Origin: Terebella lapidaria
Lineage: Eukaryota; Annelida; Polychaeta; Terebellida; Terebellidae
Length of the DNA stretch: 64,000 nucleotides
Assembly: GCA_949152475.1 (NCBI GenBank)
Contig: OX424564.1
Span: 29,696,165 to 29,760,164, forward strand
Direction of reading: 5' to 3'
Positions within the stretch are counted from its first letter, which is position 1, and every line of letters begins with the position of its first letter. Below, one piece after another: positions 23,641 through 35,709 of this stretch. A model generated the notes under the pieces. It saw only the letters and a list, made by a program, of their open reading frames with translations, did not search any database and had not been told where the DNA came from. The position numbers and the translations under genes were made by a program.

Positions 23641-23985
23641 ATAAAAAGTTGTTTTCGAAGGTTTTCCTTGAGGGAAAATATACGTATATAGCATTAATAT
23701 ATTATGATCAATCATTTGAAAAGGGTTCAAGTTCGAATAGGAAGTCAAGGACTCTAAAATTAGTGAATTCTGCATACAAGTAGCATATCTGACAAGATTT
23801 GAGCAATTGTGAAATATATCATACTGAATTCAGATTAGCCTTCCCTTCACAGATTAACACTTCCCGGTAGCAGAGGAGACAATATGCTAATACAATGCTT
23901 AATATCGTATCTAGGGGTTACTTTAATCCACAGAGACGTGTAGCTAATCTCGTATTACAAAGTCGTGATCTCTAATTACAAATTC
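23641..23985. repeat. amplified locus, intronic block; reversed minisatellite unit
   Basis: 23,700-23,900 resembles 18,410-18,560 and 40,330-40,450 (the intron side of the gene). 23,945-23,985 holds one reversed unit of the 21-bp minisatellite found at 25,170-25,338. Confidence 0.5.
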
Positions 23986-24868
23986 GTACAATTAAAGTAC
24001 TAGTATAGTGAAAATATGATGTGCACTTATATGAAAGATCTCATTGATCTGAGCAAAATGGTTTTTACGGAATGTAAATATCACAATCCGTTCAAAAGTT
24101 ACAGCACTTTAAAGACTGAAATCGGCAAATTTGCTTTTTCAAAACAATTTAGCTAATTAGTATGCAAATGAGATATTCATGACGTCATCGGGGGAAGTTG
24201 TTTTAATTAGGTACTTTGATATGTATTATTCATTCATTTAATGTTGTGATTATTCATCAAAACTTATTCTATACAGATTTTAATATGAATAATCAGTGTT
24301 TTCACTTTTTCTGTTGTTGTCGAGGTAACCAGTGACCTGGTATGGCCCATAGCAACCATGGTTGCTAGGGCCAGAAACCCACTTAGAACAGGGTATGCAC
24401 ACATAAAAATGGTGCCAACTTGAGCTCTATAATAATTTATTTCATAAATAATCGACAGAAAGTCTGTGGATACAATGACTTGGCAGTTAATGGCCATGGC
24501 AACCATGGGTAACTACGGCTATAGGGAACGACTGGTAACCATAGCAACAGTACAGTTTGTGTGGATATTGACTATGTATGGTACATAATAATATGCACTA
24601 GTCAGATCGTCAGAACCTTCAATAAGTATCATTTTATCATGTCTTGAAACGTCATGAATTCTCATTAGCATCTAATTTGCATATAAATGAGTTGCTAGAA
24701 CTTTTCAAGTGGCTTCTGTAATGTAGTGCCGGAATGGCAGTTTCAAATGGCTGTAACTTTTGAACGGATAGAGATATTGATATACCGTAAAGACCAATTT
24801 GCTCAGATCAATTAGATCTTTCATATAACAAAACATCATATTTTCACTTTACTAGTACTTTAAGTACA
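23986..24868. mobile_element. 0.88-kb element with long inverted repeats
   Basis: Arms of about 200 bp (23,986-24,190 and about 24,645-24,868) are imperfect reverse complements. They share AAAGTACTAGT, GTGAAAATATGATG and ATTTGCAT-containing words. No transposase is present. It is flanked on both sides by units of one minisatellite in opposite orientation. Confidence 0.75.
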
Positions 24869-25169
24869 ATTAAAATGAAGATATAATGTGCGTTCGATAA
24901 TTTCAATAGTTAAATACACTTAAATGTACTATTGTCATGGTTACAATCAATTCAGTCCTCCCAAAGAACCCTGATTACCAACAGTTGTCATGACCACTAA
25001 CTTGAAAATCAGACAATAAGGTTATGCATAAAATATTTTGATATTTTATAATTGAATTATGCAAGTTGGTATTCACGGTTTCAAATCGTTCTAAGTTCAA
25101 ATGAAGATATTGATGCAAAATTGAACAATTTTATTTTGTTCCACTTTACTCGTACTTTAATACCATTCA

Positions 25170-25338
25170 CAGTTTCGAGATGAAAACGTAGTAATTCGAG
25201 ATCACGACTTTGTAGTTCGAGATCACGACTTCTGATTTCGAGATCTTTACTTTATAATTCGAGATCTCGACTTTATAATTCGAGATCACGACTTTGTAAT
25301 TCAAGATCACGACTTTGTAGTTCGAGATCACGAAATAG
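25170..25338. repeat. 21-bp minisatellite, 7-8 copies
   Basis: The unit TTCGAGATCACGACTTTGTA is repeated with a few changes. Confidence 0.9.
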
Positions 25339-25642
25339 ACACCTTAAATATTTGACATACAACCTGGCCCTAATACGAGTTAGGATACAAAACAACATGA
25401 GCTGTATATTTTCATAAAAATGCACAACTCAGAAAGCAAAGAAGGAAAATGCTGGATTTTTTTGATACTCTTTTCTGAGAAAAAAAATGATGTCTTTCTG
25501 ATCATAAAATCCACACCGAATAGTGAAGACCTGAATTATATGGTAAAATGACACGTCATTTCCATAAAAAATTCTGGAAAGATAAATGTTTCCTCTCAAT
25601 ATATGACGACACAGAATATACTGGTAGATTTTGTTTTGTTAC

Positions 25643-25745
25643 CATTCGAGTCGTAGATATAGCCGTGACTGTAAGATTGAAGAATTTCAGCTGAAGAATG
25701 CCAGAGCACAGAGGAGCAGGATGATCACCAGTTGTGGTATGTTCA
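25643..25745 (-). pseudogene. decayed signal-peptide exon of the EGF-like gene
   Basis: Clearly homologous to exon 1 at 46,944-47,049 (shared CAACTGGTGATCA and CTGCTCCTCTGTGCTCTGGC, which encode the hydrophobic core). The start codon is not kept and the frame is broken downstream. It is followed at 25,800-26,100 by the same upstream sequence as the younger units. Confidence 0.85.
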
Positions 25746-25799
25746 ATGTGTTCCATTTGTGGAAGTAGAGCGAGGAATAAATAATTACAGTTTATTTCA

Positions 25800-26450
25800 T
25801 GATTTGTCCTAAACATTATCATGTGACTGTTCTGTCAAATTTAATTTAAAGTTTGCTTGAATGTTTTATATAGCAATTTCGTTTTTACAGATTTGTATAA
25901 AATATCTGACTGTTGACTGACTCCTACCATACACCGTACTCTTTTTAAATCATCAGCCTTATCTATATCATATCTATATCCCATCCCTAGGGCTATGTCT
26001 ATGTGGGCATGGCGACATCCAGCAGTATGTACGTACAATATGTTCCACGTAACTACATTACAAGACGCGTGACATGAGCTGGTGTACCACATTATACCGG
26101 TAGACAATAGCAAATGGCAAACGCTATATAAAGTGAACGAATCAGATTGTAAATGTATTGTGAATGTCTACTCCAAGAGTAGTATGTTTCACCGAAAAAA
26201 CAGAAAATGGGAACACGGGGCAATGCATATCATGAACATGATGAGTCTCCATGAAAAAAAAATCCAATCCAATTTATCAAAGTTTATTATAAATTGTTTT
26301 ATTATAAATTTATTATACACCGTTTATTATAAATTTATTATACACCTACACAAGTACTAATGTCAGCAATATGAGACATGTGGAGCGAAATATAGAAATA
26401 ATGTAATAAAGGTCCAACAAGAGAAGAGTTGCAGAATTAGTGCTCTTTAA
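25800..26450 (+). repeat. amplified locus, gene-upstream block (old copy)
   Basis: Aligns with 41,270-41,860 and 47,130-47,710 (GACTGACTNMYATACACC, AAATCATCAG and CTCGGGCTACGGCTATG-like words). It contains a TTTATTATAAATT stretch at 26,278-26,345. Confidence 0.65.
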
Positions 26451-26529
26451 AGCTACTGCCTTCACATGTATGCAATATTTTTTTCAAACCTAAATTTTTG
26501 TGAAACACATCTAATGCAAGATAAAAAAA

Positions 26530-27265
26530 ATTAGGAAATTTTTAGATGTTAGCCAGGTCACTGGTTGAATTCAAGGTCAAGAGAATTTTCAGCATAAATA
26601 ACATTAAGCACATATCATGTCCACAGTTGATTGCTAAGCTGTAAATTCAATAATCAGAGAGATATTAGGAATTTTGTGCTGTGGCCTTGAAAATGAAGGG
26701 GCAAAGGTCAAATTCAAGGTCATCAAAATATTAAATGTATATCATTTTCTATATCATGTCCACAATTGATTCCCAAGCCATACAGTCAATAGAGGAGCAA
26801 GATATGAGCCAGTTTGTCCTTGGACCTTGAAAATGAGGTCAGAGGTCAAATTCAAGGTCACGAGAATATTCAGCATATATCATTTCCTATGTGTCCACAA
26901 TTGATTCCTAAGCTGTAAAATCGAGAATAAGTGAGATATTAGCCCGTTTGTCCTGTGACCTTGAAAATGAGGTCAAAGGTCAAATTCAAGGTCATGACAA
27001 TAATCTGCATATATCATTTCCTATATGTTCATAATTGATTGCTAAGCTGTAAAGTCGATAACAAGCGAGATATTAGCCATTTTGTCCTGTGACCTTGAAA
27101 ATGAGGTCGAAGGTCAAATTCAAGGTCATCAGAATATTCAGCATATATCATTTCCTATATGTCCACAATTGATTCCTAAGATGTAGAGTCGATAATAAGC
27201 GAGATATAAGCCACATTTTGTGCTCTGACCTTGAAACTGAGGTCAGAGGTCAAATTCAAGGTCAC
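26530..27265. repeat. 134-bp satellite rich in AGGTCA half-sites
   Basis: Six units with a period of about 134 bp (TGACCTTGA-type words near 26,690, 26,822, 26,956, 27,090 and 27,226). Each typical unit has TGACCTTGA, then GAGGTCARAGGTCA, then TTCAAGGTCA within 40 bp, then AATATTCAGCATATATCATT and CCACAATTGATTCCTAAG. A further partial unit lies at 27,556-27,660 beyond an inserted LINE tail. Confidence 0.92.
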
Positions 27266-27555
27266 GAGAATAGATAGATGGATGGGTAGATAGATAGATA
27301 GATAGATACTTTATTGGATCCAATGATATACGTAACATGGAAACTTGTAGTACGACTAGATGGAGGCAACATAAACATATATTTACAAACTATACATTAT
27401 TAGCGAGAACAGGACACATTGTGCCGACGAATCCACTCCGGGACAAATGATTTTAAAAACCTGTTTGTTCGACATGACAGAGACACAAAACGAATACCGG
27501 ACCTAAGCTTTTTATAAAACTTGTTCAGAGGGTGATCACTGTCGGATAAAATACT
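27266..27555 (-). mobile_element. LINE 3' end fragment inserted in the satellite
   Basis: In - orientation a 3' UTR-like segment ends in TTGGATCCAATAAAGT followed by (TATC)n, the tail type of CR1/L2-like LINEs. GAATA occurs on both sides (about 27,267 and 27,556), a possible short target duplication, and the 134-bp satellite resumes right after it. Only about 290 bp of element is present, with no coding part. Confidence 0.75.
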
Positions 27556-27659
27556 GTGAATATTCAGCATATATCATTTCCTATATGTCCACAATTGATT
27601 CCTAGTCTTTAATCTCAATATCAAGTGAGATGTTAGGCATAATGTGTCCCATTATAAAG

Positions 27660-28075
27660 CATAGGAGAATTTAACATGGGAAAGTCACATTTGGGCCGAG
27701 TTTGGGCCAAAATGGCCCACTTCGAGCGATTCAAGCGCAACGAAATTTATAGACATCATAGGAGCACATATGAGGAGTGTTATGTATCAAAAAGAAAAAA
27801 AGTTACTGAACAAATTTTGAGAAAATGGCCGCCAAAGTCCAAAATCAGGCATTTTTCGTTGAAAACGGCCGCCATTTTGAAAAAAATGCGAAAATCAAAA
27901 AACTAAAAAATACCTCCTTCTTGAATTATTTTTAAGTATTTTTGTGCAAAATTTCAGAAAAATTCGCCTGTAAACAAAAAAGATAAAAATGTGGACGACG
28001 ACGACGACGGACGACGGACGACGGACGCAATGCCATGCCAATAGGTTATCGGACCATAGGTCCGGTAACCTAAAA
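27660..28075. repeat. repeat terminus with GACGACG microsatellite and 14-bp hairpin
   Basis: GGCCGCCAT-type words, then (GAC)n/(GGACGAC)n at 27,993-28,028, then an inverted repeat TAGGTTATCGGACC / GGTCCGGTAACCTA with a 3-base loop (28,042-28,072). This looks like the end of a dispersed repeat. The parent is unknown. Confidence 0.65.
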
Positions 28076-28549
28076 AAGGCGTGCTCAATGGTTTTGACGA
28101 TTACAGTCCGTCCGAGTTGTCTTTTCATCCGTTTTAGTGCCCATTTTGTACCGGTTTTGTAAATAAACAAACGAAGTGTATCCATCTGATCCGAATGTAA
28201 ACAAATGCCCAAATCGCACCTAAAAATCCTCATCGAGCACATTTTTCAGCTCGTATGTGCATATATATAGTGTAGTTATGAGAAAATAATCAGTAATTAT
28301 ATACCATGTACGTGGAATTGTCAGTTTATCTCACACTTCTATGCTTTGTTTACATCTGCGTGTGATGGATACAGTTCCTATATTTACGCGAGAACCGCCT
28401 GTTCAAATGAGCAAAATTTCCCAGAGGTCTGGTTTTAGTTATTACTTTTGATGTGAGTATGTCTCAATCAATTCATTCAGCATGTTTAATATGAAATATA
28501 TTTTCCAAAAAAGTATTGACTGGTTTCGAAGGCAGTTGCTTTAAAAGCC

Positions 28550-29745
28550 ATTCATCACATGAGGTCATGAATATTCAACGTGGATTGTTAATTGTAACAA
28601 AAGAAAAAATTTCGAGATGACTTCGATTCTTCATTCAGAAATCTCCACCTGATGTTTAAAAGGTGTAGACAGTTGATCTGTAATATACAAGTTTTATACT
28701 TCCTTAAATCGAGCATGCAACATCTCAATGTGAGTGTATGCATAAGCAGACAAACCCACTTGGTCAAATTCGTAGCAGCTTGTGAGAAGCCGCTTTTTCC
28801 ATGTAGGTGTGTTTTGCGCTGTGTTAAAAAGAAATACGCTGAAGACCAGCAGATGCTAACGACATTTTGAATTGTCTAAATGTGGCCGCCTAGAGTGTTA
28901 TGGAGTTTCAGTTTTAAATCCCTAGACAGTACCATAAACGTCCAGACAAAACCAATCGCGGTTGGGGACAATGGCCTAACATTTGTCCGACGATGGTGTT
29001 CCAGCAAAAAGACATTAATATTTCAGAAGATGTCAAAATTGAATTATATCAATCTTGATTGCATACATGTACTATTCAATTTGAGTCATGCCGTGAAGAT
29101 ATTTTATATTATAAATACGTGTTCCTGGATTCGACTAATAGAAATCTGTGTTCATTTTTTTCACTACATTACATCGATTTATCTTGTGAAGACCAGTCAT
29201 GTTATTCGTGGATGCTTTTCTGAGAACACTAAACCTCATTTTGTCCATGAATAAATGCATCATTCCTGCCGCTTAGTTCATTTCAAAGATTTTAGCACAG
29301 CTCTACTGAAATGCTGTTTGAAACGGACTCATTCACGGCACAGTTCTGTTGATACCATACATGTAACAAAAATATCGATGAATTTTGAATTGCTTACTCC
29401 TAAAAAATATACAATACCTTCATTCATTTTCAGAAGTACAATAATATTTAGAAACTTGCAAGATACAAGCAGATTGCCATCAAGCAGATTGCCATCAAAG
29501 TTCATGTTTCTCGTGTAGAAATTTAGTATATTCGTATGAAAATGTGAACATAGTATACATATTTGCAATACGTTTGTGTAGGTTTCACGAAGTTTTTTTG
29601 ATGATTGCAACAAATTACTGTTATATATATAATGAACATGTATTTTCTTTGCTAGCCTGAAGATTAGCTGTCCATAATGTGAATATAATCGCCCAAATAT
29701 TCACAATAAAGGTGTCAGTCATAATGGAACACCATCATTAGAAAC
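28550..29745 (+). repeat. amplified locus, upstream block (old copy)
   Basis: Collinear with 19,760-21,750 but without the MITE at the TTAA site (28,704). It has the same landmark order through AGAAGTACAATAAT (29,434) and GTCAGTCATAATGG (29,714). A reversed copy of the 28.9-29.65 kb part is at 37,600-38,365. Confidence 0.8.
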
Positions 29746-30235
29746 ATGCACGTGGAGGTAATGGTGTTTTCGTTATTCCAACATTATGGAGGGATATCAG
29801 AAACCAATAAAACGTATTTGTAATTATAGGTATCCGCATAGGATTTGTTAATAGTGGTTACGAGGTAATGCACCTCGAATTATTGTCATTTGGGGGAATA
29901 TAACAGTTTCAAGGAGGATTACATAGATTACTATGCTATGATTGATAAAATACTTGAATAATTGATAGATTCTGATGTTCATGAGATAAATGCCTTCATA
30001 TGTGTTTTTTTTCTATGACACGAGGTTAATTGCAAACATCAATAGCAGGTGTGAAAAGGCACATTTATGTATACTTTGCACTTTAATACTCGTGTGCGAA
30101 CACTCAAGTGGAAAACAGTCCAGAATTAGAGGATTCTGATGTCGAGGGAGACATTGTTTATGTGCACAGGGTAGAAACAACTTGAAACCTTTGAAGCAAT
30201 GGTACATTAGCACGTGATGGTATATTCCTTATAGT

Positions 30236-31776
30236 TGTAACAAAGTGGGATATCAGACATGGCGGCCGGGTATACGTTCCACATGGAGCGTTGTAGTTGC
30301 CGCCAAAATTATCATGTATCTCACATTGATCGTATAGTGGTACGTTGTTTCGGGGTAGGCCGAGAATCCAGGAAGGGAGGTGGAATCCCTGATCCTCTGA
30401 CTGGAGGCCGAAGGCGCTCCAACAGTAGGACCCCACGGCTGTGGGCTCCTAAATCCTAGGGCCGTGTGTATAAATTTGGTGTGTATTGGGTTACATTTCG
30501 GTGCAAATCACCGGGTGGAGTTCTCTGGTGACTCCAACTCCAAAGACTTCCGGGGTGACCCGTGGGAAAATGGCGAGGGTCGCGTTCCTGAACCGTGCAC
30601 GTCTGGTCGTGGGCCGAATCTGCCGTCATGCTGCTGACCAGTGTGGAGGGGGTCGACGGGACAACCCTCCACGCTTGCTGTCCCTGCGTTCTCTGTTCCC
30701 AGTCTTGTACTTGGTACTTGTACTTGGGGTAAGGGGGCGCCATAGCTCGATGATATGCCCCCTAGACAGAAACCCGGGATCGGGGAAATCCCCTAAACTC
30801 TTTACGATAAATCCCAAGGGATCTTTTAGGTGCCAGACACCATAGACAGTCTCTGACACCACCCGGCCTTTGTTTTTACAGCCAGTCGGGCTGCACTGGC
30901 GTGGGAGGTTTTCAGGCACAAAAATATATCGGGAAAATATATCGGTGAAAAGTGACGGAAACGATGTGTGCAAACGGTAGCTTACTGCCGATGGTCAGTC
31001 TATATTTCAGACACTCTTGTTGCTTGACCGTCAGTCCAAACTCCAAATCACATAACTTCTGTTGCAAGTGTCTTCTATATCAAATGTTCATAAAACTGTA
31101 AGTCCTCATATCTACTATTGTGAGCCCTCATATCTCCTTGTGGCCGATGGTGGGTGTACTACAACAGGCACGTGTCGCCTGCCATGTCGTCGTAGGCGTT
31201 TCATACATTTCAATCGATGCACACCGGGCAGCTCTTTCCTAAAAATGCCGAGTCACGGGCGTTGCTTCTGGACGAAGGTGAAAGTCAAGACGGTCATATA
31301 GGCAAAGTGCTACACGGTTTACTTGAAATATCGTATCGCGTCACTAGTTCACACAGCAGAAATGAGAAAACCATAGAAATCTCTCTATTTCTATGCCAAA
31401 AACTAGCCGAAACGTGGAGCCGGGGACCGGGGCGAAAATGTATCCACCCGGTAATGACGTCACGTGCCTTGGGGAAACCCTAAATTTATGACCCGTTAGT
31501 TGGAGTTTGCACCGAAATGTAACCCAATACACACCAAATTTATACACACGGCCCTAGGATTTAGGAGCCCACAGCCGTGGGGACCTTCTGTTGGAGCGCC
31601 TTCGGCCTCCAGTCAGAGGATCAGGGATTCCACCTCCCTTCCTGGATTCTCGGCCTACCCCGAAACAACGTACGACTATAAGATCAATGTGAGATACATG
31701 ATAATTTTGGCGGCAACTACAACGCTCCATGTGGAACGTATACCGGCCGCCATGTCTGATATCCCACTTTGTTACA
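30236..31776. mobile_element. 1.54-kb non-autonomous DNA transposon with about 280-bp inverted repeats
   Basis: Ends TGTAACAAAGTGGGATATCA and its complement. The arms 30,236-30,513 and 31,500-31,776 are nearly perfect reverse complements with a few changes. The element is GC-richer than its surroundings, so it came from elsewhere. The 1-kb interior has short frames but no recognisable transposase. A target duplication is not clear. The family is unassigned. Confidence 0.9.
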
Positions 31777-31789
31777 TTGTGTTTTGTTG

Positions 31790-32250
31790 TATACCAGTCT
31801 ACCACAATGCGCTTTACAGTCATAACGATACTCTGTTTGGTGAGTATGAAAGTTTTCTTCAGTTCTGTTATATTGCAATAAATGTGTTATTTCAAAATCA
31901 ATGTGACAAATTTATTATGAGTGATTACTGAGGATACAATTCTAGTCATTCCAAGGTGTGACCTGGTGTACTGTCATATTAAATAATTTATGCATAGTAA
32001 TTTACGAATCGTATGATCAGAGTTAAGCATCAAATTTGAATTTTTATCATTCTCAGGAAAATTGGCACCGAAGATGTTCTGAAAGTGTAGGGTTTTCTGG
32101 TTTTAAAAAAAACACCATGGCACACGAATTAGAATGCAAAGCCAAAACAAGGCCAGAAATGGACATTTGCCTCCGTACTATAATGTCAGTACATCGTCAT
32201 TCAAGATTTCGATTCGTAATGGCAGCGGATTGCATCGAATGACCCTCGAC
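31790..32250 (+). repeat. segment with a reversed copy at 37,075-37,600
   Basis: Shared words include TCAATGTGACAAATTT, ATGCGCTTTACAGTCATAA-like sequence, AAAATTGGYACCGAA and ATTCAAGATTT, in the opposite orientation in the other copy. Confidence 0.75.
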
Positions 32251-33038
32251 ATGCTGACGTACATTTGACTAGGTCCCTGTATTACTGCCTTGCAACAACT
32301 TGCAAACTATTCACGTGAGATATATTACTGAAATCTATCACAAAATATGTTAAAATCCACAGTCAAACCAATGGGATTTCATCGCAAATTTTCTCAAATT
32401 TTGTCGTCAACTGATGGATGCCTTTCACACACAATCAATATCCTGCCTAATGACTTCAAACATATCTATATATAAGGTCAACTGCAATTTCTCGAGTGAA
32501 GTATGTAAAAGAATGCAATCCATTTAAATATATTCATAAATGACACATAAAATGAGACTCATCCATGATCAAATGGTTAGTAAATTAATCAGTGAATGTT
32601 TCTTTAGAAGAGCTGCAATATTACAGATAATTTCAATGCTCTCTAAGAGACATACACTAGGTAAAGTAGTGATTATTCATAATCTATGACTGATATGGGT
32701 AACTCTGATTTTTCTCACCTTTAAATATATCAAATTTTCATGACAGATAATCACCATTATAGAGTTTCATACCTCCTTAAACGGAGTATACAATGTCATA
32801 TAAACCCACTTGTCAAAAAGTGTAGCAGCTTGCAAAAAGATCCTCTTTCTATGGAGGTTTGTTACCATCGCCCCCGATAGTGGGCGAGGGTCGAAGACAA
32901 ACAGTTTGATCAGTTTGAAACTTATCGGTATGATAGTGTCTCGGCCCTCCTAAATTTTTTGCCGAAGTCGAATAAAAATGGTTGCAAAAAAGTAAACTTC
33001 CCATAAATGGCTAAAACTCCAGTTCCAATCGAGATTGA

Positions 33039-33215
33039 TAGACGTGGAATCAATACCCAGTATTAAGTATTCCGAGCAAACAAAACAGGGTCCGTTATCC
33101 AATCTCATAGTCCGGGGACAGAAAGTCATATCAGGCATACGAAGTGAGAGAAAACAAAAATGACAGGGAAACTCATGAACCCCCGTAAATGGCCATTAGG
33201 AGGTGAAATCAGGTA
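33039..33215 (-). mobile_element. Penelope-like (probable) element, 3' end only
   Basis: Begins at the same 3' terminal word as the copies at 22,903 and 52,415 and stops after about 177 bp, a severe 5' truncation. No coding sequence remains. Confidence 0.75.
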
Positions 33216-33229
33216 TTTTATCAACTGTT

Positions 33230-33760
33230 TTCGTAATTTCCTATGGCCAATTCCAGATCGTATGGTGTCCAACCAATGTCCGCAGACCAAAACTCTCCAT
33301 TATCACCCTCAGTTGAAAAAGTTTTAGGTGTTCCGAGATTCTTCACAATATTGTGGAGCCAATTATCGATCTGTCTGAACTGTTTTTGTTCAGAAGATGA
33401 ACCTCAATCATGGGAACAATACTGTAAATTTCCACAACTTAAGGGGAATCGACAAGGTTAAGGTCATAGAAAAGGTTAAAATCGAAGAATAGCAATAACT
33501 CTATCTATATTATATATAATAATAACTGTTCATGTTCATAATTAATCTTCCGCATTATTTTCGTACTTTTCTGTGGCCAATTGCCCATCATTTGCTATGT
33601 GACCTTATGGTCCACAATGAGGTCAAAATTCGTGAACTCGTAAGGATTATTTTTTTGCTATGATTTTTAAAACTTCCAAGGGCGAATTCCCCATCACCTG
33701 ATTATGACCAAAATTCCCTATTATCGTCCCAGGTTAAATATGTAAGGTTAATCAGGTTCA
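33230..33760. repeat. diverged repeat family A (reverse of 2,880-3,540)
   Basis: Three blocks carry a CTRTGGCCAATTCCCGATC-like motif followed by CTCCATTATCRCCC or CCCTATTATCGTCCCAGG. These are the complement of words at 3,300 and 2,885. Confidence 0.6.
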
Positions 33761-34140
33761 ATTTTAGTTGCAAAATCTAAGGGGTGAGGATTTGCAATCT
33801 CTGACTGTCTCGTTTTTTTTTTGGTGCTGCGATGAGGTTGTTGGCATATACTTGATACGAACAGAGCACCATTTTATCACTCTGTAGTTATCAAAAAGAT
33901 GCACTGAAATGGTAGCAGATGTTAACGACATGTTAAATTGTCCGAATGTTGTCACCTCGAGCGCTATGCAGATTTACTTTGGAATCCCCAGACAGCGCCA
34001 TAGACAAAAACTAATCGTTGTTGTAGACACAACAATTTTAAGAACGATAGCATACTCAGCAACTAGAGAGCAGTATTTCAGAAAATGTAAAGATTGAATT
34101 CAGTGAATACATGTTCAATTTGAGTCATGCTGTAAAGACG

Positions 34141-35075
34141 TTCTTTCCTCGTAAACACACTGCTTTCTAGATACCACTAATCGACATTTCGGAATATATT
34201 TTTTTAACGGAAGTTTCTCTTTTGTCTGCCATTCACGACCTTCGTTGATGTTGTTCTCAGCATTGATCTTCACTATACCCACTCTGTGTATGAAGTTTGA
34301 TCATAGGGCACAGAAGTGAGATTTAAAGCGTCACGTTATGTTGCGTTATTTCGTCATTTTGGGGACACACAAATTTCCCGCCAAATTTTCTGAAATATTG
34401 TGAATGTTGTAATTGCTCGGTTCCAAATAGTATCAACGTGAATCAACGGAAATTCATCGGAATTATATATTATCATTATTGACACATTACAACCGCTATC
34501 AGATCGATGAATGTATTGTTCCACAAATATTTACTGCCGATTGGAGAGTTTGAATAGCACATGTTTCTGTGCATTTGGGCCGCGATCTTTACGGCAGAAA
34601 ATGTACCAGGGCTTTTAAATTGAGTCGAACTTATACTTTCGTTTTGTGTTCCGATGAACTACATAGGAGGAGAGATATTTTATCCTATTCCATGTTTAAC
34701 ATCACATAAATAGATGGTTATAATCGAATTTATGCCTCAGAAATGCACTCTCAAACACGACTTGAACAGGGCGCAATTTCAGTTTGAAAAAAAATACACC
34801 TGATTTTGTGTAAATTTTGTAAGTAAATAACTTGGAGTTCCTTCATTATATTCAAGAAAGAGTTATGGATATATCTAAGAATACTTTGTTGTATGGTACA
34901 TTTGAATTCAAGCCAAATCAGCAAAAGTGACCACGTGGCAAGCCTTGTCCCCGGAAGTACAAAATTACGCCATAAATACGTAATTTTTGGACACATGTGG
35001 AACGAGACTTCGATGCCCTATTGGATTGCTGAGAATACGCGAACTTGATCGGTCATTTTTTCGACAATACTATAA
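34141..35075. other. no gene recognised
   Basis: AT-rich sequence with only short frames and no clear repeat. Confidence 0.45.
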
Positions 35076-35617
35076 GTTATCATGGGCTTCAGACCCCAAT
35101 ACGGCGTGATATCTGCCTGAAGTCACCATATACCACGAGGCCGCAGGCCGAGTGGGATATGCTCACTGAAGGCAGATATTCTGCCGTATTGGGGTCTGAA
35201 GTCCATGGTAACGATTTTATCATTGGATTATATGGAACCCTCCAAAACGTCATTCCGTATTACCCGCCTGAAGCCCACGATACAGAAAATATCATGGGGT
35301 TGCGTCACAGCTCTCCAAATACGGCGTGGTATTGTCGGAGAATTGACCAATCAAAACCGCGCATTCGCAGCAATCCGATGATAAAACGTCGTATTTTGAG
35401 CTGGAACGCGACACCCAAATATGTTCTGATTTGTGGGCATTAGGCGGGTAAAAACGTAATGACGTTTTGGAGATTTCGATACATAAATCAAAGATGAAAT
35501 CGTTACCATTGGCTTCAGACGCCCGAGTACGGCATGATATCTGCCTTCAGTCGTAGAAGGGACATGGCGACTTATGGCAGATGTCATGCCGTATTATGAT
35601 CTGAAGCCCATGATAAC
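35076..35617. mobile_element. 542-bp foldback element with nested inverted repeats
   Basis: The ends GTTATCATGGGCTTCAGA and its complement pair. Inner arms (35,200-35,280 and 35,440-35,510) also pair (ACGATTTYATC, CCAAAACGTCATTNCG and CCCGCCT words), and the word CAATACGGC with its complement recurs several times. The whole could form a large cruciform. No coding part is present. Confidence 0.85.
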
Positions 35618-35709
35618 TCATGATAGCATTTCAGAGATGAAAGAACTACTTGGTTTTTCACAATACCTTATTTGATAGATAATTCATGGTCATGCCATAT
35701 CGGTAATAA

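Larger units (their letters stand above)
32690..34140 (+). repeat. amplified locus, upstream block, interrupted (old copy)
   Basis: The block starts near CATACCTCCTTAAACGG (32,769) and resumes at about 33,830 with GATACGAACAGAGCACCATTT and GCAGATGTTAACGACAT. Between lie a retroelement 3' end (33,039-33,215) and repeat family A (33,230-33,760). Confidence 0.7.

Noticed and set aside
30486-31483. Several frames inside the 1.54-kb inverted-repeat element as host genes
   Set aside because: They overlap on both strands within a GC-rich mobile element, have no recognised motifs, and some run into the inverted arms.
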